NCBI GenBank assembly: GCA_023387935.1
Contig: JAEWHG010000046.1
Location: forward strand, 1 to 16,466
Reading direction: 5' to 3'
Length of the DNA stretch: 16,466 bases
Origin: Bacillota bacterium
GTDB lineage: Bacteria > Bacillota > Clostridia > Peptostreptococcales > Natronincolaceae
Shown piece after piece: positions 1 through 7,663 of the stretch. Below the pieces are notes generated by a model, which saw only the letters and a list, made by a program, of their open reading frames with translations, searched no databases and was not told the DNA's origin. The translations under genes were made by a program, and so were the position numbers. The first letter of the stretch is position 1; each line of letters opens with the position of its first letter.

Positions 1-262
1 CCTTATTCCATTGTTTCCAATGGTGCTGACTATATCTTCAACTTTAATAAAAGTCCTTTGGCGTGTTATGAAGGATGTATTATAGTTTTTATCCTCCATC
101 CTAGTGCTTCTTATCCATAAGGACTTAGAAGCCTATGAGTCGATACAGGGCTTTAGGATTTCTCCTTGTACCCCTCGGTATTGCCGTCGTCTTTACGTTA
201 CGGTTTCACCGATGTAAGCCAAATTTTCACTTGAGGATCACTCCTCAAGGCGACTCTTTTGA
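1..262 (-). ncRNA. Group I intron (self-splicing ribozyme) interrupting ssrA; 3' end beyond window
   Basis: The tmRNA T-loop is cut and followed by a sequence that folds as a group I ribozyme. Helices seen on the minus strand: P1, 5' exon CGAT (266-263) with intron GTCG (254-251), putting a U-G wobble at the splice site; P2, CTTGAGGA (249-242) with TCCTCAAG (237-230); P3, TTTGGC (223-218) with GCCAAA (62-57); a P5 of TCGGT/ACCGA; P6, AGGA-GAAA-TCCT; P7, GACTCATA (141-134) with TATAGTC (34-28) inside the classic AAGATATAGTC core; two extra hairpins between P7 and P3' that resemble P7.1/P7.2 of subgroup IA; P8, ACTTT/AAAGT; P9, CCATTG-GAAA-CAATGG (23-8). It holds no open reading frame, so it carries no homing endonuclease in the part seen. 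The layout resembles the phage T4 td intron (from memory). The terminal G and the 3' splice site are at or beyond base 1. Confidence 0.9.
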
Positions 263-598
263 ATCGAACCCCTGTCCGAAGGCCCTTTACCACCAGCTTC
301 TACGAGCGTAGTTGTTGTTTTGAATCTCGTCTCCTCTGACCTCCAACAACATAGTTCAGATTCGACCAGCCCTAATTGTTCATCTTTAAGGTCAAGGCAC
401 CCCTTAAGACGTTCCCTGCATAAGTGACGTTTCTATCCTAACGGCAGGAGGTTAGGGAGAAACGAGCTGCGCTATTAGGCAGCTAAAGCGTAATTATCGT
501 TTGCGTTTATCTTTATTGCTCAGTTTTTGACGTGCTCCCAAGCAAAACACGGCTCGCTACTAATGACTCCAAACCCCCGTCGAAACCAGTACGCCCCC
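263..598 (-). ncRNA. ssrA: tmRNA (ssrA), 5' exon; split by the group I intron
   Basis: tmRNA acts as tRNA-Ala and as a short mRNA to free stalled ribosomes, together with SmpB. The 5' end GGGGGCG (598-592) is the acceptor strand, followed by the D-loop-like ACTGGTTTCGACGGGGG typical of tmRNA. A tag reading frame lies at 504-475. The 3' part ends with the T-arm start GGACAGGGGTTCGAT (277-263). The expected second strand of the T-stem (CCCCT) does not follow. Instead the group I intron begins, after the sixth T-loop base. The 3' exon (rest of T-arm, acceptor strand, CCA) must lie outside the window. The gene starts 19 bp after the smpB stop with no convincing promoter of its own, so it is probably co-transcribed with smpB and processed. 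About 336 nt of the usual 350-360 nt are present. Confidence 0.95.
475..504 (-). other. tmRNA proteolysis-tag reading frame (A)ANDNYALAA
   Basis: Reading from the resume codon GCA at 504-502, the frame gives ANDNYALAA and stops at TAA (477-475), with a second in-frame stop TAG directly after. The C-terminal ALAA is the signal that ClpXP-type proteases recognise in other bacteria. The resume codon was chosen by analogy with the E. coli tag (ANDENYALAA), of which this is a one-residue-shorter version; the sequence alone does not prove the resume position. Confidence 0.9.
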
Positions 599-617
599 AT
601 GTTATATTGTGACAAAA

Positions 618-1085
618 CTATTGTTTTTGTCTTTGGCGTAGCTCTTTTTCTATTCGACGCGCAGCATCTTTTTTCGCTATATCTTGGCGCTTATCGTAAT
701 TCTTTTTACCAACACCAATACCTAGCTCTACCTTTATTAATCCATCCTTTAAATAAAAACTCAAGGGGATTAGGGCATATCCTTTTTGCTGAACATATCC
801 AATAAGCTTTCTAATTTCAGCCTTGTGAAGTAAAAGTTTTCTTACTCTTAAAGGATCTTTGTTGAAAATATTCCCCTTTTCATAAGGACTTATATGAACA
901 TTATATAGGAAAACCTCACTATTTTCAACTCGGGCATAGCCATCTTTAATATTAATTTTACCTTGCCTAATAGACTTTACCTCAGTCCCCACTAAAACAA
1001 TTCCCGTTTCAAAGGTTTCTTCAATAAAGTAATCATGTCTCGCTTTTTTATTAGCTGCTATTAGTTTTGTTCCTTTACTAGCCAT
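618..1085 (-). CDS. smpB: SsrA-binding protein SmpB
   Basis: SmpB binds the tRNA-like end of tmRNA, delivers it to the empty ribosomal A site and mimics the missing codon-anticodon part. The 155-residue product has the family features: the ANKKARHDY start region, the GTEVKSIRQGK motif of the OB-fold near residues 33-43, the VHISPYEKGN segment, and the basic C-terminal tail with YDKR near residue 129 and many Lys/Arg, which enters the mRNA channel in known structures. The frame is open to 1142, but the start MASKG at 1085 is preferred. It has AAGGGTGA six bases upstream, gives the usual family length, and the longer version would start upstream of the predicted transcription start. The gene is directly followed by ssrA, its functional partner. 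Confidence 0.97.
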   Translation of the reverse strand: MASKGTKLIAANKKARHDYFIEETFETGIVLVGTEVKSIRQGKINIKDGYARVENSEVFLYNVHISPYEKGNIFNKDPLRVRKLLLHKAEIRKLIGYVQQKGYALIPLSFYLKDGLIKVELGIGVGKKNYDKRQDIAKKDAARRIEKELRQRQKQ

Positions 1086-1132
1086 GCTTTTCACCCTTTT
1101 TATATTCTTTACTACACAAGTGTCATTGATAT

Positions 1133-1161
1133 ATCTTATCATAAATATAGATTTCTGTCAA
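1133..1161 (-). promoter_or_regulatory. Sigma-A type promoter for smpB-ssrA
   Basis: A perfect -35 TTGACA (1161-1156) is separated by 17 bp from TAAGAT (1138-1133, 4 of 6 to TATAAT). Transcription would start near 1126, about 40 bases before the smpB ATG. Nothing else in the 200-bp rnr-smpB interval looks like a stronger promoter. Confidence 0.7.
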
Positions 1162-1262
1162 TTACCATTAAATTCAATTTTTCATTATAAATACATCAAT
1201 ATTCCCAATACCCGTTAGCAATCTTTGAATGCGTTATTGAGTGGGATTCTTATATTAACAGA

Positions 1263-1287
1263 AATAATCGGGTATATCCCGATTATT
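1263..1287 (-). terminator. Hairpin at the rnr 3' end, likely terminator
   Basis: A perfect 10-bp inverted repeat, AATAATCGGG and CCCGATTATT, with a 5-base loop overlaps the rnr stop codon. The following transcript is only moderately U-rich (TTCTGTTAAT), so termination may be partial. Confidence 0.55.
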
Positions 1288-3400
1288 CTGCTAATATGAA
1301 GTCAATTTCTTTTTGTCCTATATCTACCTTACTTACTTTTATTTTTACGGTATCACCCATGCGATATATTTTCTTTTTTCTTTCACCTAATAGCATATGC
1401 TGATCACTATTATATATATAGTAATCATCAACTAAAGAACTTAGACGAATTAAGCCTTCTATGGTGTTATCCAGCTCTATAAACATTCCAAAGGAAGTAA
1501 CCCCTGAAACGATCCCCTCAAACACTTCTCCAATCTTATCTGCCATATATTCTGCTTTCTTTAAATCTACAGTTTCTCTTTCAGCTTCATCTGCAACTCT
1601 TTCTCTTGTTGAACATTGATCTGCAATATTAGGTACCATTCCACTTAACTGTTCTAATCTCTTATTATTAAGCTTTCCATTAATAGATTCCTTTATAATA
1701 CGGTGTATTTCTAAGTCTGGATATCTTCTAATTGGAGATGTGAAGTGACAATAATACTTTGCAGCTAATCCAAAATGACCTAAATTTTGACCAGCATATC
1801 TCGCTTTTTTAAGTGATCTCAGCATTAAAGTATTGATTAACCTTTCTTCCTTCGCCCCTTCTAGCTTCTTAAGTAAATCTTGAAGACTCTTAGGATGAAT
1901 CTCTGTATTTAAGCCTTTTAAATGATATCCAAAATTGTGGATAAACTTATTAAATTCTTCAAGTTTTTCTAGACTTGGGTCCTCATGTACACGATAAACA
2001 AAAGGAGTGTTTTGCCAATAGAAATATTCTGCTACTGTTTCATTACAAATTAGCATGAACTCTTCTATAATTCTATTTGCAATTCGTCTTTCGTATTTCT
2101 TAACATCTACTGGCTTACCATTATCATCTAAAATTACCTTAGCCTCTGGAAAATCGAAGTCAATTGCTCCCCGATTTTCTCGTCGACCTCTTAATATTGT
2201 ACAAAGTTCTTCCATAGTTTTAAACATATCTACTAAATTAGAATATTTTTCTTTTAGATCTTTATCATCATTTTCCAATATGTTAGAAACGTCTTCGTAT
2301 ACCATTCTTTCATCTATATTAATAAGACCTTCTACAATTTCGTGGTCTACAACTTTACCTCTGCTGTCTATTTCCATAAATACGGATAGCGTTAATCGAT
2401 CAACCTTTGGATTAAGACTGCATATTCCATTAGATAATTTAGGAGGTAGCATTGGAATTACTCTGTCTACAAGGTACACACTGGTTCCTCTTGCTAATGC
2501 TTCATTATCTAAGGCCATTCCTTCACGAACATAGTGGGTTACATCTGCAATATGTACACCTAGCTTGTAGTTACCACTGGATAGCTTCTCTATAGATATT
2601 GCATCATCTAAATCTCTTGCATCTGCACCATCTATAGTTACCATAGGTATGGATCTTAAATCCTTCCTACTTACCTTTTCTTCTTCTAGCACTTCATCTC
2701 CTATTTTAGCAACTTCAGCTTCGACTTCTTGTGGAAAATCCGGAGTTAACTTAAATTTCCTCATTATAGAAAGTATATCCGTACCTACATCGTCTTTATG
2801 CCCAATTATTTCTATGATCTTTCCTTCAGGATTTCTTCTTGCCTCTGGCCATCTTATAATTTCACATACTACCTTATGCCCATTTTTTGCACCATTTGTT
2901 TCGCTTTTTGGAATAAAGATGTCTACATTTATTCTAGGATCGTCAGGTACTACAAAACCAAAATTTCTACTGTCTTCATATATGCCTACTACTTCTTTAT
3001 TTGCTCTTGATAATATCCTGATTATTTCTCCTTCAGATTTTCTTGTTTCACTATTTATTACATTTACCCTAGCTATTACTCTGTCACCATTCATGGCTCC
3101 ATTCATAAAATTAGCAGGCACAAAAACATCTTCTACCTCTGCTCTATCTGAAATAATGAAACCATAGCCTCTTTGGTGCACTTGTAATTTTCCAACGATT
3201 AACCCCATTCTCTCTGGAGCTCCATAGCGTTTTTTTCTAGTTTTAATAATTAAACCTTCATTAACCATACCATCTAAAAGTTTAGAAAAATCTTCACGCT
3301 GCTTTTTCTCTATGTCAAAGATGTTCATAAGTTCTTCTTCAAGCATAGGACTATATGCGGTTTCATACATAAATTCTAGCAGTTTTTCTTTTACAGACAA
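1283..3400 (-). CDS. rnr: Ribonuclease R (3'-5' exoribonuclease, RNB family)
   Basis: RNase R degrades structured RNA from the 3' end and works with tmRNA-SmpB to destroy the stalled mRNA. From the chosen start the product is 705 residues. Seen in order: an N-terminal winged-helix region (about 1-65), two cold-shock RNA-binding domains (about 65-130 and 135-205, with RGYGFI and RNFGFV), the RNB catalytic domain (about 245-575) with the metal-binding acidic cluster DARDLDDA at 260-267 and the TSPIRRYPDL motif, and an S1 domain (about 615-700, GVTSFGMFIELDN). No long basic C-terminal tail is present. The frame opens at 3436, but a TTG at 3400 is the likely start because AAAGGAGGGG lies just upstream (about 3405-3414), inside the longer version. 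The smpB-ssrA neighbours fit the trans-translation role. Confidence 0.96.
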   Translation of the reverse strand: MSVKEKLLEFMYETAYSPMLEEELMNIFDIEKKQREDFSKLLDGMVNEGLIIKTRKKRYGAPERMGLIVGKLQVHQRGYGFIISDRAEVEDVFVPANFMNGAMNGDRVIARVNVINSETRKSEGEIIRILSRANKEVVGIYEDSRNFGFVVPDDPRINVDIFIPKSETNGAKNGHKVVCEIIRWPEARRNPEGKIIEIIGHKDDVGTDILSIMRKFKLTPDFPQEVEAEVAKIGDEVLEEEKVSRKDLRSIPMVTIDGADARDLDDAISIEKLSSGNYKLGVHIADVTHYVREGMALDNEALARGTSVYLVDRVIPMLPPKLSNGICSLNPKVDRLTLSVFMEIDSRGKVVDHEIVEGLINIDERMVYEDVSNILENDDKDLKEKYSNLVDMFKTMEELCTILRGRRENRGAIDFDFPEAKVILDDNGKPVDVKKYERRIANRIIEEFMLICNETVAEYFYWQNTPFVYRVHEDPSLEKLEEFNKFIHNFGYHLKGLNTEIHPKSLQDLLKKLEGAKEERLINTLMLRSLKKARYAGQNLGHFGLAAKYYCHFTSPIRRYPDLEIHRIIKESINGKLNNKRLEQLSGMVPNIADQCSTRERVADEAERETVDLKKAEYMADKIGEVFEGIVSGVTSFGMFIELDNTIEGLIRLSSLVDDYYIYNSDQHMLLGERKKKIYRMGDTVKIKVSKVDIGQKEIDFILAE

Positions 3401-3475
3401 TTTGACCCCTCCTTTTCCTAATATTATTATTTCCAAATTACAGATATTATTAACTATTAATCTTAATTTTATTAT

Positions 3476-3778
3476 TTATATATAAAACATAATGATACGA
3501 TTTACAATCACATTAAATATATATAAAAGTGGCACTCCTATATAAAACTTTTTTTTATTTATTTTATGCTTAAATATAATCATGCCAATCATAATTCCCG
3601 CAGAGCCACCTAAAAAAGAAATAGCCATAAGCGTCGATTCTTTTGTTCTCCATTTATCAATTTTAGCTTTATATTTATCTATACCCATTAATGCAAAACC
3701 AATCAAATTAATTAATAATAAATAAAAATCAAATACTTGATGACTCCTTGAATATGATAGTAAAATCTGATTCATCAT
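3476..3778 (-). CDS. DUF1294 family small membrane protein
   Basis: This 100-residue protein of unknown function fits the DUF1294 family: a first hydrophobic helix ending in GFALMGIDKYKAK, the WRTKESTLM segment, the glycine-rich LGGSAGIMIGM helix, FKHKINKKKF, and a final hydrophobic IGVPLLYIFNVI stretch. Three membrane segments are likely. An AGAGGGGAG ribosome binding site lies about nine bases before the ATG pair; the first ATG (3778) was taken. It lies between the hppA terminator and rnr, 75 bp before the rnr start with no terminator between, so it may share a transcript with rnr. The 88 bp upstream contain possible -10 elements (GATAAT, TAAAAT) but no convincing -35. No function can be assigned. 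Confidence 0.85.
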   Translation of the reverse strand: MMNQILLSYSRSHQVFDFYLLLINLIGFALMGIDKYKAKIDKWRTKESTLMAISFLGGSAGIMIGMIIFKHKINKKKFYIGVPLLYIFNVIVNRIIMFYI

Positions 3779-3866
3779 ATTTTTGCTCTCCCCTCTAAAG
3801 ATTTTAGAATGCGCAATATTTCTTAAAACACATTATCTGAATATATTTATAAAACAATTCATCAAG

Positions 3867-3899
3867 AAAAAAGACTCTCAATCCTTTAGATTAAGAGCC
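3867..3899 (-). terminator. Rho-independent terminator after hppA
   Basis: An 11-bp stem (GGCTCTTAATC with GATTGAGAGTC, including two G-U pairs), a 5-base loop and a run of six U form a textbook terminator 20 bp after the hppA stop. Confidence 0.92.
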
Positions 3900-3918
3900 C
3901 TCTTTATCTTATTTAAAC

Positions 3919-5934
3919 TTATTTAAAAAATCCCATTAGTATGCCTTCTCCAAATTGAATAAATAATGGTGCAAACACTACTGCTACGATTGTCATAAGC
4001 TTAATTAATATATTGATTGATGGCCCAGAAGTATCTTTAAATGGATCTCCTACAGTGTCACCAACAACAGCCGCCTTATGAGGCTCGCTACCTTTTCCAC
4101 CGTGATGTCCTTCTTCAATATACTTCTTAGCATTATCCCATGCTCCACCTGCATTTGCCATCATAATAGCCATTAATACTCCAGCTACTAATGAACCTGC
4201 TAAAAGTCCACCAACTGCATTTGCTCCTAATAATACACCTGTTATAATTGGTGCAACTACAGCAATTATACCTGGTATTATCATTTCTTTTAGCGCTGCT
4301 GCAGTACTGATATCAACGCAAGTTGCATAGTCTGGCTTTGCTTTTCCTTCCATAATTCCAGGAATTTCTTTAAACTGTCTTCTTACTTCTTCGATCATTT
4401 GGAATGCCGCTTTTCCTACTGCTTCCATTGTCATAGCAGAAAATAAGAATGGTAGCATACCACCAATTAACATACCTGCAATTACTGAAGGCTCCATTAT
4501 GTTAATTCCTTCTAATCCAACAGCTTCTGTAAAAGTTGCAAATAATGCTAATGCAGTTAATGCAGCAGAACCTATTGCAAATCCTTTACCCATAGCAGCT
4601 GTTGTGTTACCTACAGCATCAAGTTTGTCTGTAATTGCTCTTACTTCTTTTGGAAGCTCGCACATTTCAGCAATACCACCAGCATTATCTGAAATAGGAC
4701 CATAAGCATCAACAGCAATTGTGATACCAGCAGTTGCAAGCATTCCTACAGCAGATAAAGCTATTCCGTATAATCCTGCTACGCCAAATGAAATTAAAAT
4801 TCCAGCAGCAATTAAAAGAATTGGAGCAGCAGTTGATGCCATACCTACAGCTAAACCACTGATTATTGTAGTAGCTGGGCCTGTCTCAGATTGCTCAGCA
4901 ATTTTTTTAACGTGTTTATAATCACCAGAAGTATAAACTTCTGTAATTTGTCCAATTAAAGTACCTACTATTAAACCTGTTACTACTGCTAAGAATCCTT
5001 TTAAATCTCCTAATAGATTTTTGCTCAGGAAGAAAGCAGCAACTACAGTAATAGCCCCAGCTACGTAAGTACCAACCTTTAATGCTTTCGCTGGGTCAGC
5101 ATTTTCATCACCTTTAACGAAGAATGTACCAATAATAGATGAAACTATTCCAATTGCTGATAATGCTAATGCAAAAGTAGCTCCATTTTCACCATAAGCA
5201 AGTAAGCCTAAAGTGATAGCAGAAACAATAGATCCTACATAAGATTCAAATAAGTCTGCACCCATACCTGCAACGTCCCCAACATTGTCTCCAACGTTAT
5301 CAGCGATTACAGCTGGATTTCTAGGATCATCTTCTGGTATACCTGCTTCAACTTTACCAACAAGGTCTGCTCCAACATCGGCAGCTTTTGTATATATACC
5401 TCCACCTACACGGGCAAATAAAGCAATAGATGAAGCTCCCAATGAAAACCCTGTTATAATTCTAGCAGCTTCAGTATTTCCAGATATATTAGAGAACACT
5501 ATGTATAGTGCACCTACTCCTAATATACCAAGACCAACAACAGTCATACCCATTACAGCTCCACCAGAGAAGGCTACACTTAAAGCTTTGTTCATTCCAC
5601 CTTCTTTAGCTCCATTGGCTGTTCTTACGTTAGCCTTTGTTGCAACTTGCATTCCGATAAATCCTGCTAAAGCTGAAAAAAGTGCTCCAAATAAGAATGC
5701 AATAGATGTTGACCAATCAATTCCAAATCCTAATACTACAAACAACACAACAACAAAGATAGCTAATGTTTTATACTCTCTTGTTAAGAAAGCCATTGAT
5801 CCTTCGTGAATATATGAAGCAATCTCTTTCATTCTGTCATTCCCTGGAGAAACTTTGTTTATTTTGCTAATAAGCATAAAAGCAAATATAAGTGCTAGTA
5901 CACCTATAACAGGTGCTAAAATAGTTAAATCCAT
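3919..5934 (-). CDS. hppA: Membrane-bound ion-pumping pyrophosphatase, K+-dependent type
   Basis: This enzyme hydrolyses pyrophosphate and pumps H+ or Na+ across the membrane, saving energy that a soluble pyrophosphatase would waste. The 671 residues are rich in membrane helices (about 16 expected). Signature motifs are present: the YTKAADVGADLVGKVE segment (181-196), EDDPRNPAVI, the substrate and Mg site DNVGDNVGDVAG (212-223), ADLFES (226-231), DAYGPISDNAGG (409-420), and near the C-terminus AGGAWDNAKKYIE and GDTVGDPFKDTSGPS. In GNTTAAMGKG (442-451) the key position is Ala instead of Lys, which in this family marks the K+-requiring subtype. Whether the pumped ion is Na+ or H+ cannot be read safely. 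An AAGGAGGAG site lies before the ATG. It follows secG by 46 bp with no terminator or promoter between, so it is probably co-transcribed with secG. Confidence 0.97.
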   Translation of the reverse strand: MDLTILAPVIGVLALIFAFMLISKINKVSPGNDRMKEIASYIHEGSMAFLTREYKTLAIFVVVLFVVLGFGIDWSTSIAFLFGALFSALAGFIGMQVATKANVRTANGAKEGGMNKALSVAFSGGAVMGMTVVGLGILGVGALYIVFSNISGNTEAARIITGFSLGASSIALFARVGGGIYTKAADVGADLVGKVEAGIPEDDPRNPAVIADNVGDNVGDVAGMGADLFESYVGSIVSAITLGLLAYGENGATFALALSAIGIVSSIIGTFFVKGDENADPAKALKVGTYVAGAITVVAAFFLSKNLLGDLKGFLAVVTGLIVGTLIGQITEVYTSGDYKHVKKIAEQSETGPATTIISGLAVGMASTAAPILLIAAGILISFGVAGLYGIALSAVGMLATAGITIAVDAYGPISDNAGGIAEMCELPKEVRAITDKLDAVGNTTAAMGKGFAIGSAALTALALFATFTEAVGLEGINIMEPSVIAGMLIGGMLPFLFSAMTMEAVGKAAFQMIEEVRRQFKEIPGIMEGKAKPDYATCVDISTAAALKEMIIPGIIAVVAPIITGVLLGANAVGGLLAGSLVAGVLMAIMMANAGGAWDNAKKYIEEGHHGGKGSEPHKAAVVGDTVGDPFKDTSGPSINILIKLMTIVAVVFAPLFIQFGEGILMGFFK

Positions 5935-5980
5935 TGATGGTACTCCTCCTTCTATTCAGTTTTCATTTGTTTTTTTATTT

Positions 5981-6205
5981 TTATTGAATTGCAACCAATG
6001 CTACAGCAATTACTACGAATAGAACAGCAGCTATTTTAGTAACTTTGCTCATTAATCCATCAAAGCCTCTACTTTGTTTAGCCATCATTTGTGCTCCGCC
6101 ACCAAATGTACTAGAAAGCCCTTCACTTTTAGCTGGTTGCAACATAACGCTACCAATAAGTACAAGACAAACTACCACTTGAATAATCATTAAGAATGTT
6201 CTCAA
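5981..6205 (-). CDS. secG: Preprotein translocase subunit SecG
   Basis: SecG is the small third subunit of the SecYEG channel. The 74-residue product has the expected plan: a first membrane helix (about 5-22), a cytoplasmic loop with the conserved LQPAKSEGLSSTFGGG segment, and a second membrane helix (about 55-73). The start is a TTG at 6205, chosen because GGAGGTG lies six to seven bases upstream; the next methionine (residue 6) would cut into the first helix and has no such site. In Bacillus and many Clostridia secG lies just upstream of rnr-smpB-ssrA; here hppA and a DUF1294 gene separate it from rnr. Confidence 0.96.
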   Translation of the reverse strand: MRTFLMIIQVVVCLVLIGSVMLQPAKSEGLSSTFGGGAQMMAKQSRGFDGLMSKVTKIAAVLFVVIAVALVAIQ

Positions 6206-6239
6206 TTTTCACACCTCCTATATCATAGTTAACATTCAT

Positions 6240-6268
6240 ATTGTATCATAGCAAATTGGCAAAATCAA
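6240..6268 (-). promoter_or_regulatory. Extended -10 promoter for secG-hppA
   Basis: TTGATT (6268-6263), a 17-bp spacer and TACAAT (6245-6240, 5 of 6) with TG one base upstream (extended -10) lie immediately after the eno terminator hairpin, about 35 bp before the secG start. Confidence 0.75.
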
Positions 6269-6270
6269 CA

Positions 6271-6313
6271 AATTAATATAATAAGGGTAGTCAATACCCT
6301 CATTATATTAATT
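6271..6313 (-). terminator. Long hairpin after eno, end of the glycolytic operon
   Basis: Two 19-base arms pair at 18 positions (core GGGTA/TACCC, outer AATTAATATAAT/ATTATATTAATT, one A-C mismatch) around a GTCAA loop, 43 bp after the eno stop. The following transcript is T-rich but interrupted (TGTTGATTTT), so it is a probable, not perfect, terminator. The arms are nearly symmetric. Confidence 0.7.
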
Positions 6314-6355
6314 GTATACTTTCATATTTTTTATGTTTGATGAGACTTATACTAT

Positions 6356-7648
6356 CTACTTTCTTAAATTATAAAATACTTCTTCCCCTAAATATTGAGC
6401 TGTAAATCCAAGCATATCTTCAATTCTTAATAATTGATTATACTTAGCAACACGGTCTGTACGAGCAGGCGCACCTGTCTTAATTTGTCCAGCATTAACT
6501 GCTACTGCCACATCTGCTATTGTAGAATCTTCACTTTCTCCTGAACGATGAGAAATAACTGCTGTATATCCAGCTCTCTTAGCCATTTCAATAGCATCTA
6601 ATGTTTCTGTTATTGTACCAATTTGGTTTAATTTAATTAATATTGCATTTGCTGTTCCTTCTTTAATACCTTTATTCAATCTTTCTGTATTTGTTACGAA
6701 TAGATCATCTCCAACTATTTGTATCTTTTTACCTAATCTTTCAGTCATTAGGTTCCAGCCAGACCAATCGTCTTCACTTAATCCATCTTCGATAGATATA
6801 ATAGGGTATTTATTAATTAATTCCTCATAGAAATCAACCATTTCAGCTGCAGTTTTTACAACACCTTCACCTGCTAATTTATAAACTTTTTCATTTTCAT
6901 CGTATAACTCTGTCGCCGCTACGTCTAATGCAAGCTTAACGTCTTCTCCTGGCCTATATCCTGATTTTTTAATAGCCTCAACAATTACTTGCAATGCTTC
7001 TTCATTTGAAGCAAGGTTCGGTGCAAATCCACCTTCGTCGCCTACTCCAGTTGCTAGTCCTTTTTCTTTCAGTACTGATTTTAAATTATGATATATTTCA
7101 ACGCACATTCTTAATCCATTTGAAAAGTTTGCAGCGCCTACAGGCATTACCATAAATTCTTGAATATCTACATTATTGTCTGCATGGGCTCCACCGTTTA
7201 AAATGTTCATCATCGGAACTGGTAATTGCTTTGCATTTGTTCCTCCTAAGTATTGGTATAGAGGTAAACCCAAAGCTTCTGCTGCAGCCTTGGCAACTGA
7301 CATAGATACTCCTAAAATAGCATTCGCACCTAATTTACCTTTGTTTGGTGTTCCATCTAGATCTATCATAATCTGGTCAATAACCACTTGATCTACTGCA
7401 TCTAACCCAATTATTTCTGGGGCAATAATTTTATTTACATTTTCAACCGCTTTTTGTACTCCTTTACCTAAATATCTTTCTTTATCCCCATCTCTAAGTT
7501 CTACAGCTTCAAAGGCTCCTGTAGACGCTCCTGACGGAACTATAGTTCTTCCCACTGCTCCACTTTCTAAATAAACCTCCACTTCAACTGTAGGGTTTCC
7601 TCTTGAATCCAACACTTCTCTTGCATAAATATCTCTAATAATTGACAT
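6356..7648 (-). CDS. eno: Enolase
   Basis: Enolase converts 2-phosphoglycerate to phosphoenolpyruvate. The 430-residue length is normal. The whole family set is visible: the substrate-loop SGASTG (39-44), GGAHADN (152-158), the catalytic GDEGGFAP (203-210, Glu205), metal ligands Asp242, Glu287 (in SIEDGL) and Asp314 (in GDDLF), catalytic Lys339 in IKLNQIGT, and the SHRSGE signature (366-371). A GAGGAG site lies eight bases before the ATG. It is the last gene of the glycolytic operon, 15 bp after gpmI, whose stop codon abuts the enolase ribosome binding site, which suggests translational coupling. Confidence 0.99.
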   Translation of the reverse strand: MSIIRDIYAREVLDSRGNPTVEVEVYLESGAVGRTIVPSGASTGAFEAVELRDGDKERYLGKGVQKAVENVNKIIAPEIIGLDAVDQVVIDQIMIDLDGTPNKGKLGANAILGVSMSVAKAAAEALGLPLYQYLGGTNAKQLPVPMMNILNGGAHADNNVDIQEFMVMPVGAANFSNGLRMCVEIYHNLKSVLKEKGLATGVGDEGGFAPNLASNEEALQVIVEAIKKSGYRPGEDVKLALDVAATELYDENEKVYKLAGEGVVKTAAEMVDFYEELINKYPIISIEDGLSEDDWSGWNLMTERLGKKIQIVGDDLFVTNTERLNKGIKEGTANAILIKLNQIGTITETLDAIEMAKRAGYTAVISHRSGESEDSTIADVAVAVNAGQIKTGAPARTDRVAKYNQLLRIEDMLGFTAQYLGEEVFYNLRK

Positions 7649-7663
7649 ATATATATCTCCTCT

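Noticed and set aside
1..277. The tmRNA could be a broken pseudogene that lost its 3' end.
   Set aside because: The sequence after the break folds as a complete-looking group I core with a proper U-G splice site, and the tag frame and 5' tRNA-like elements are intact.
600..640. A dedicated ssrA promoter (TATAAC at 606-601).
   Set aside because: That hexamer is only two bases from the tmRNA 5' end, too close for a -10 element, and no -35 fits the correct spacing.
527..805. A 92-codon plus-strand open frame.
   Set aside because: It runs across the antisense of the tmRNA 5' end and the smpB 3' end, has no ribosome binding site and no family likeness.
1086..1142. A 19-residue N-terminal extension of SmpB.
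   Set aside because: It overlaps the -10 region and lies upstream of the predicted transcription start, lacks a ribosome binding site and exceeds the family length.
5285..5809. A 174-codon plus-strand open frame within hppA, and similar plus-strand frames within rnr, gpmI, tpiA and pgk.
   Set aside because: They are antisense shadows of well-identified genes, with low-complexity or unstructured products and no ribosome binding sites.
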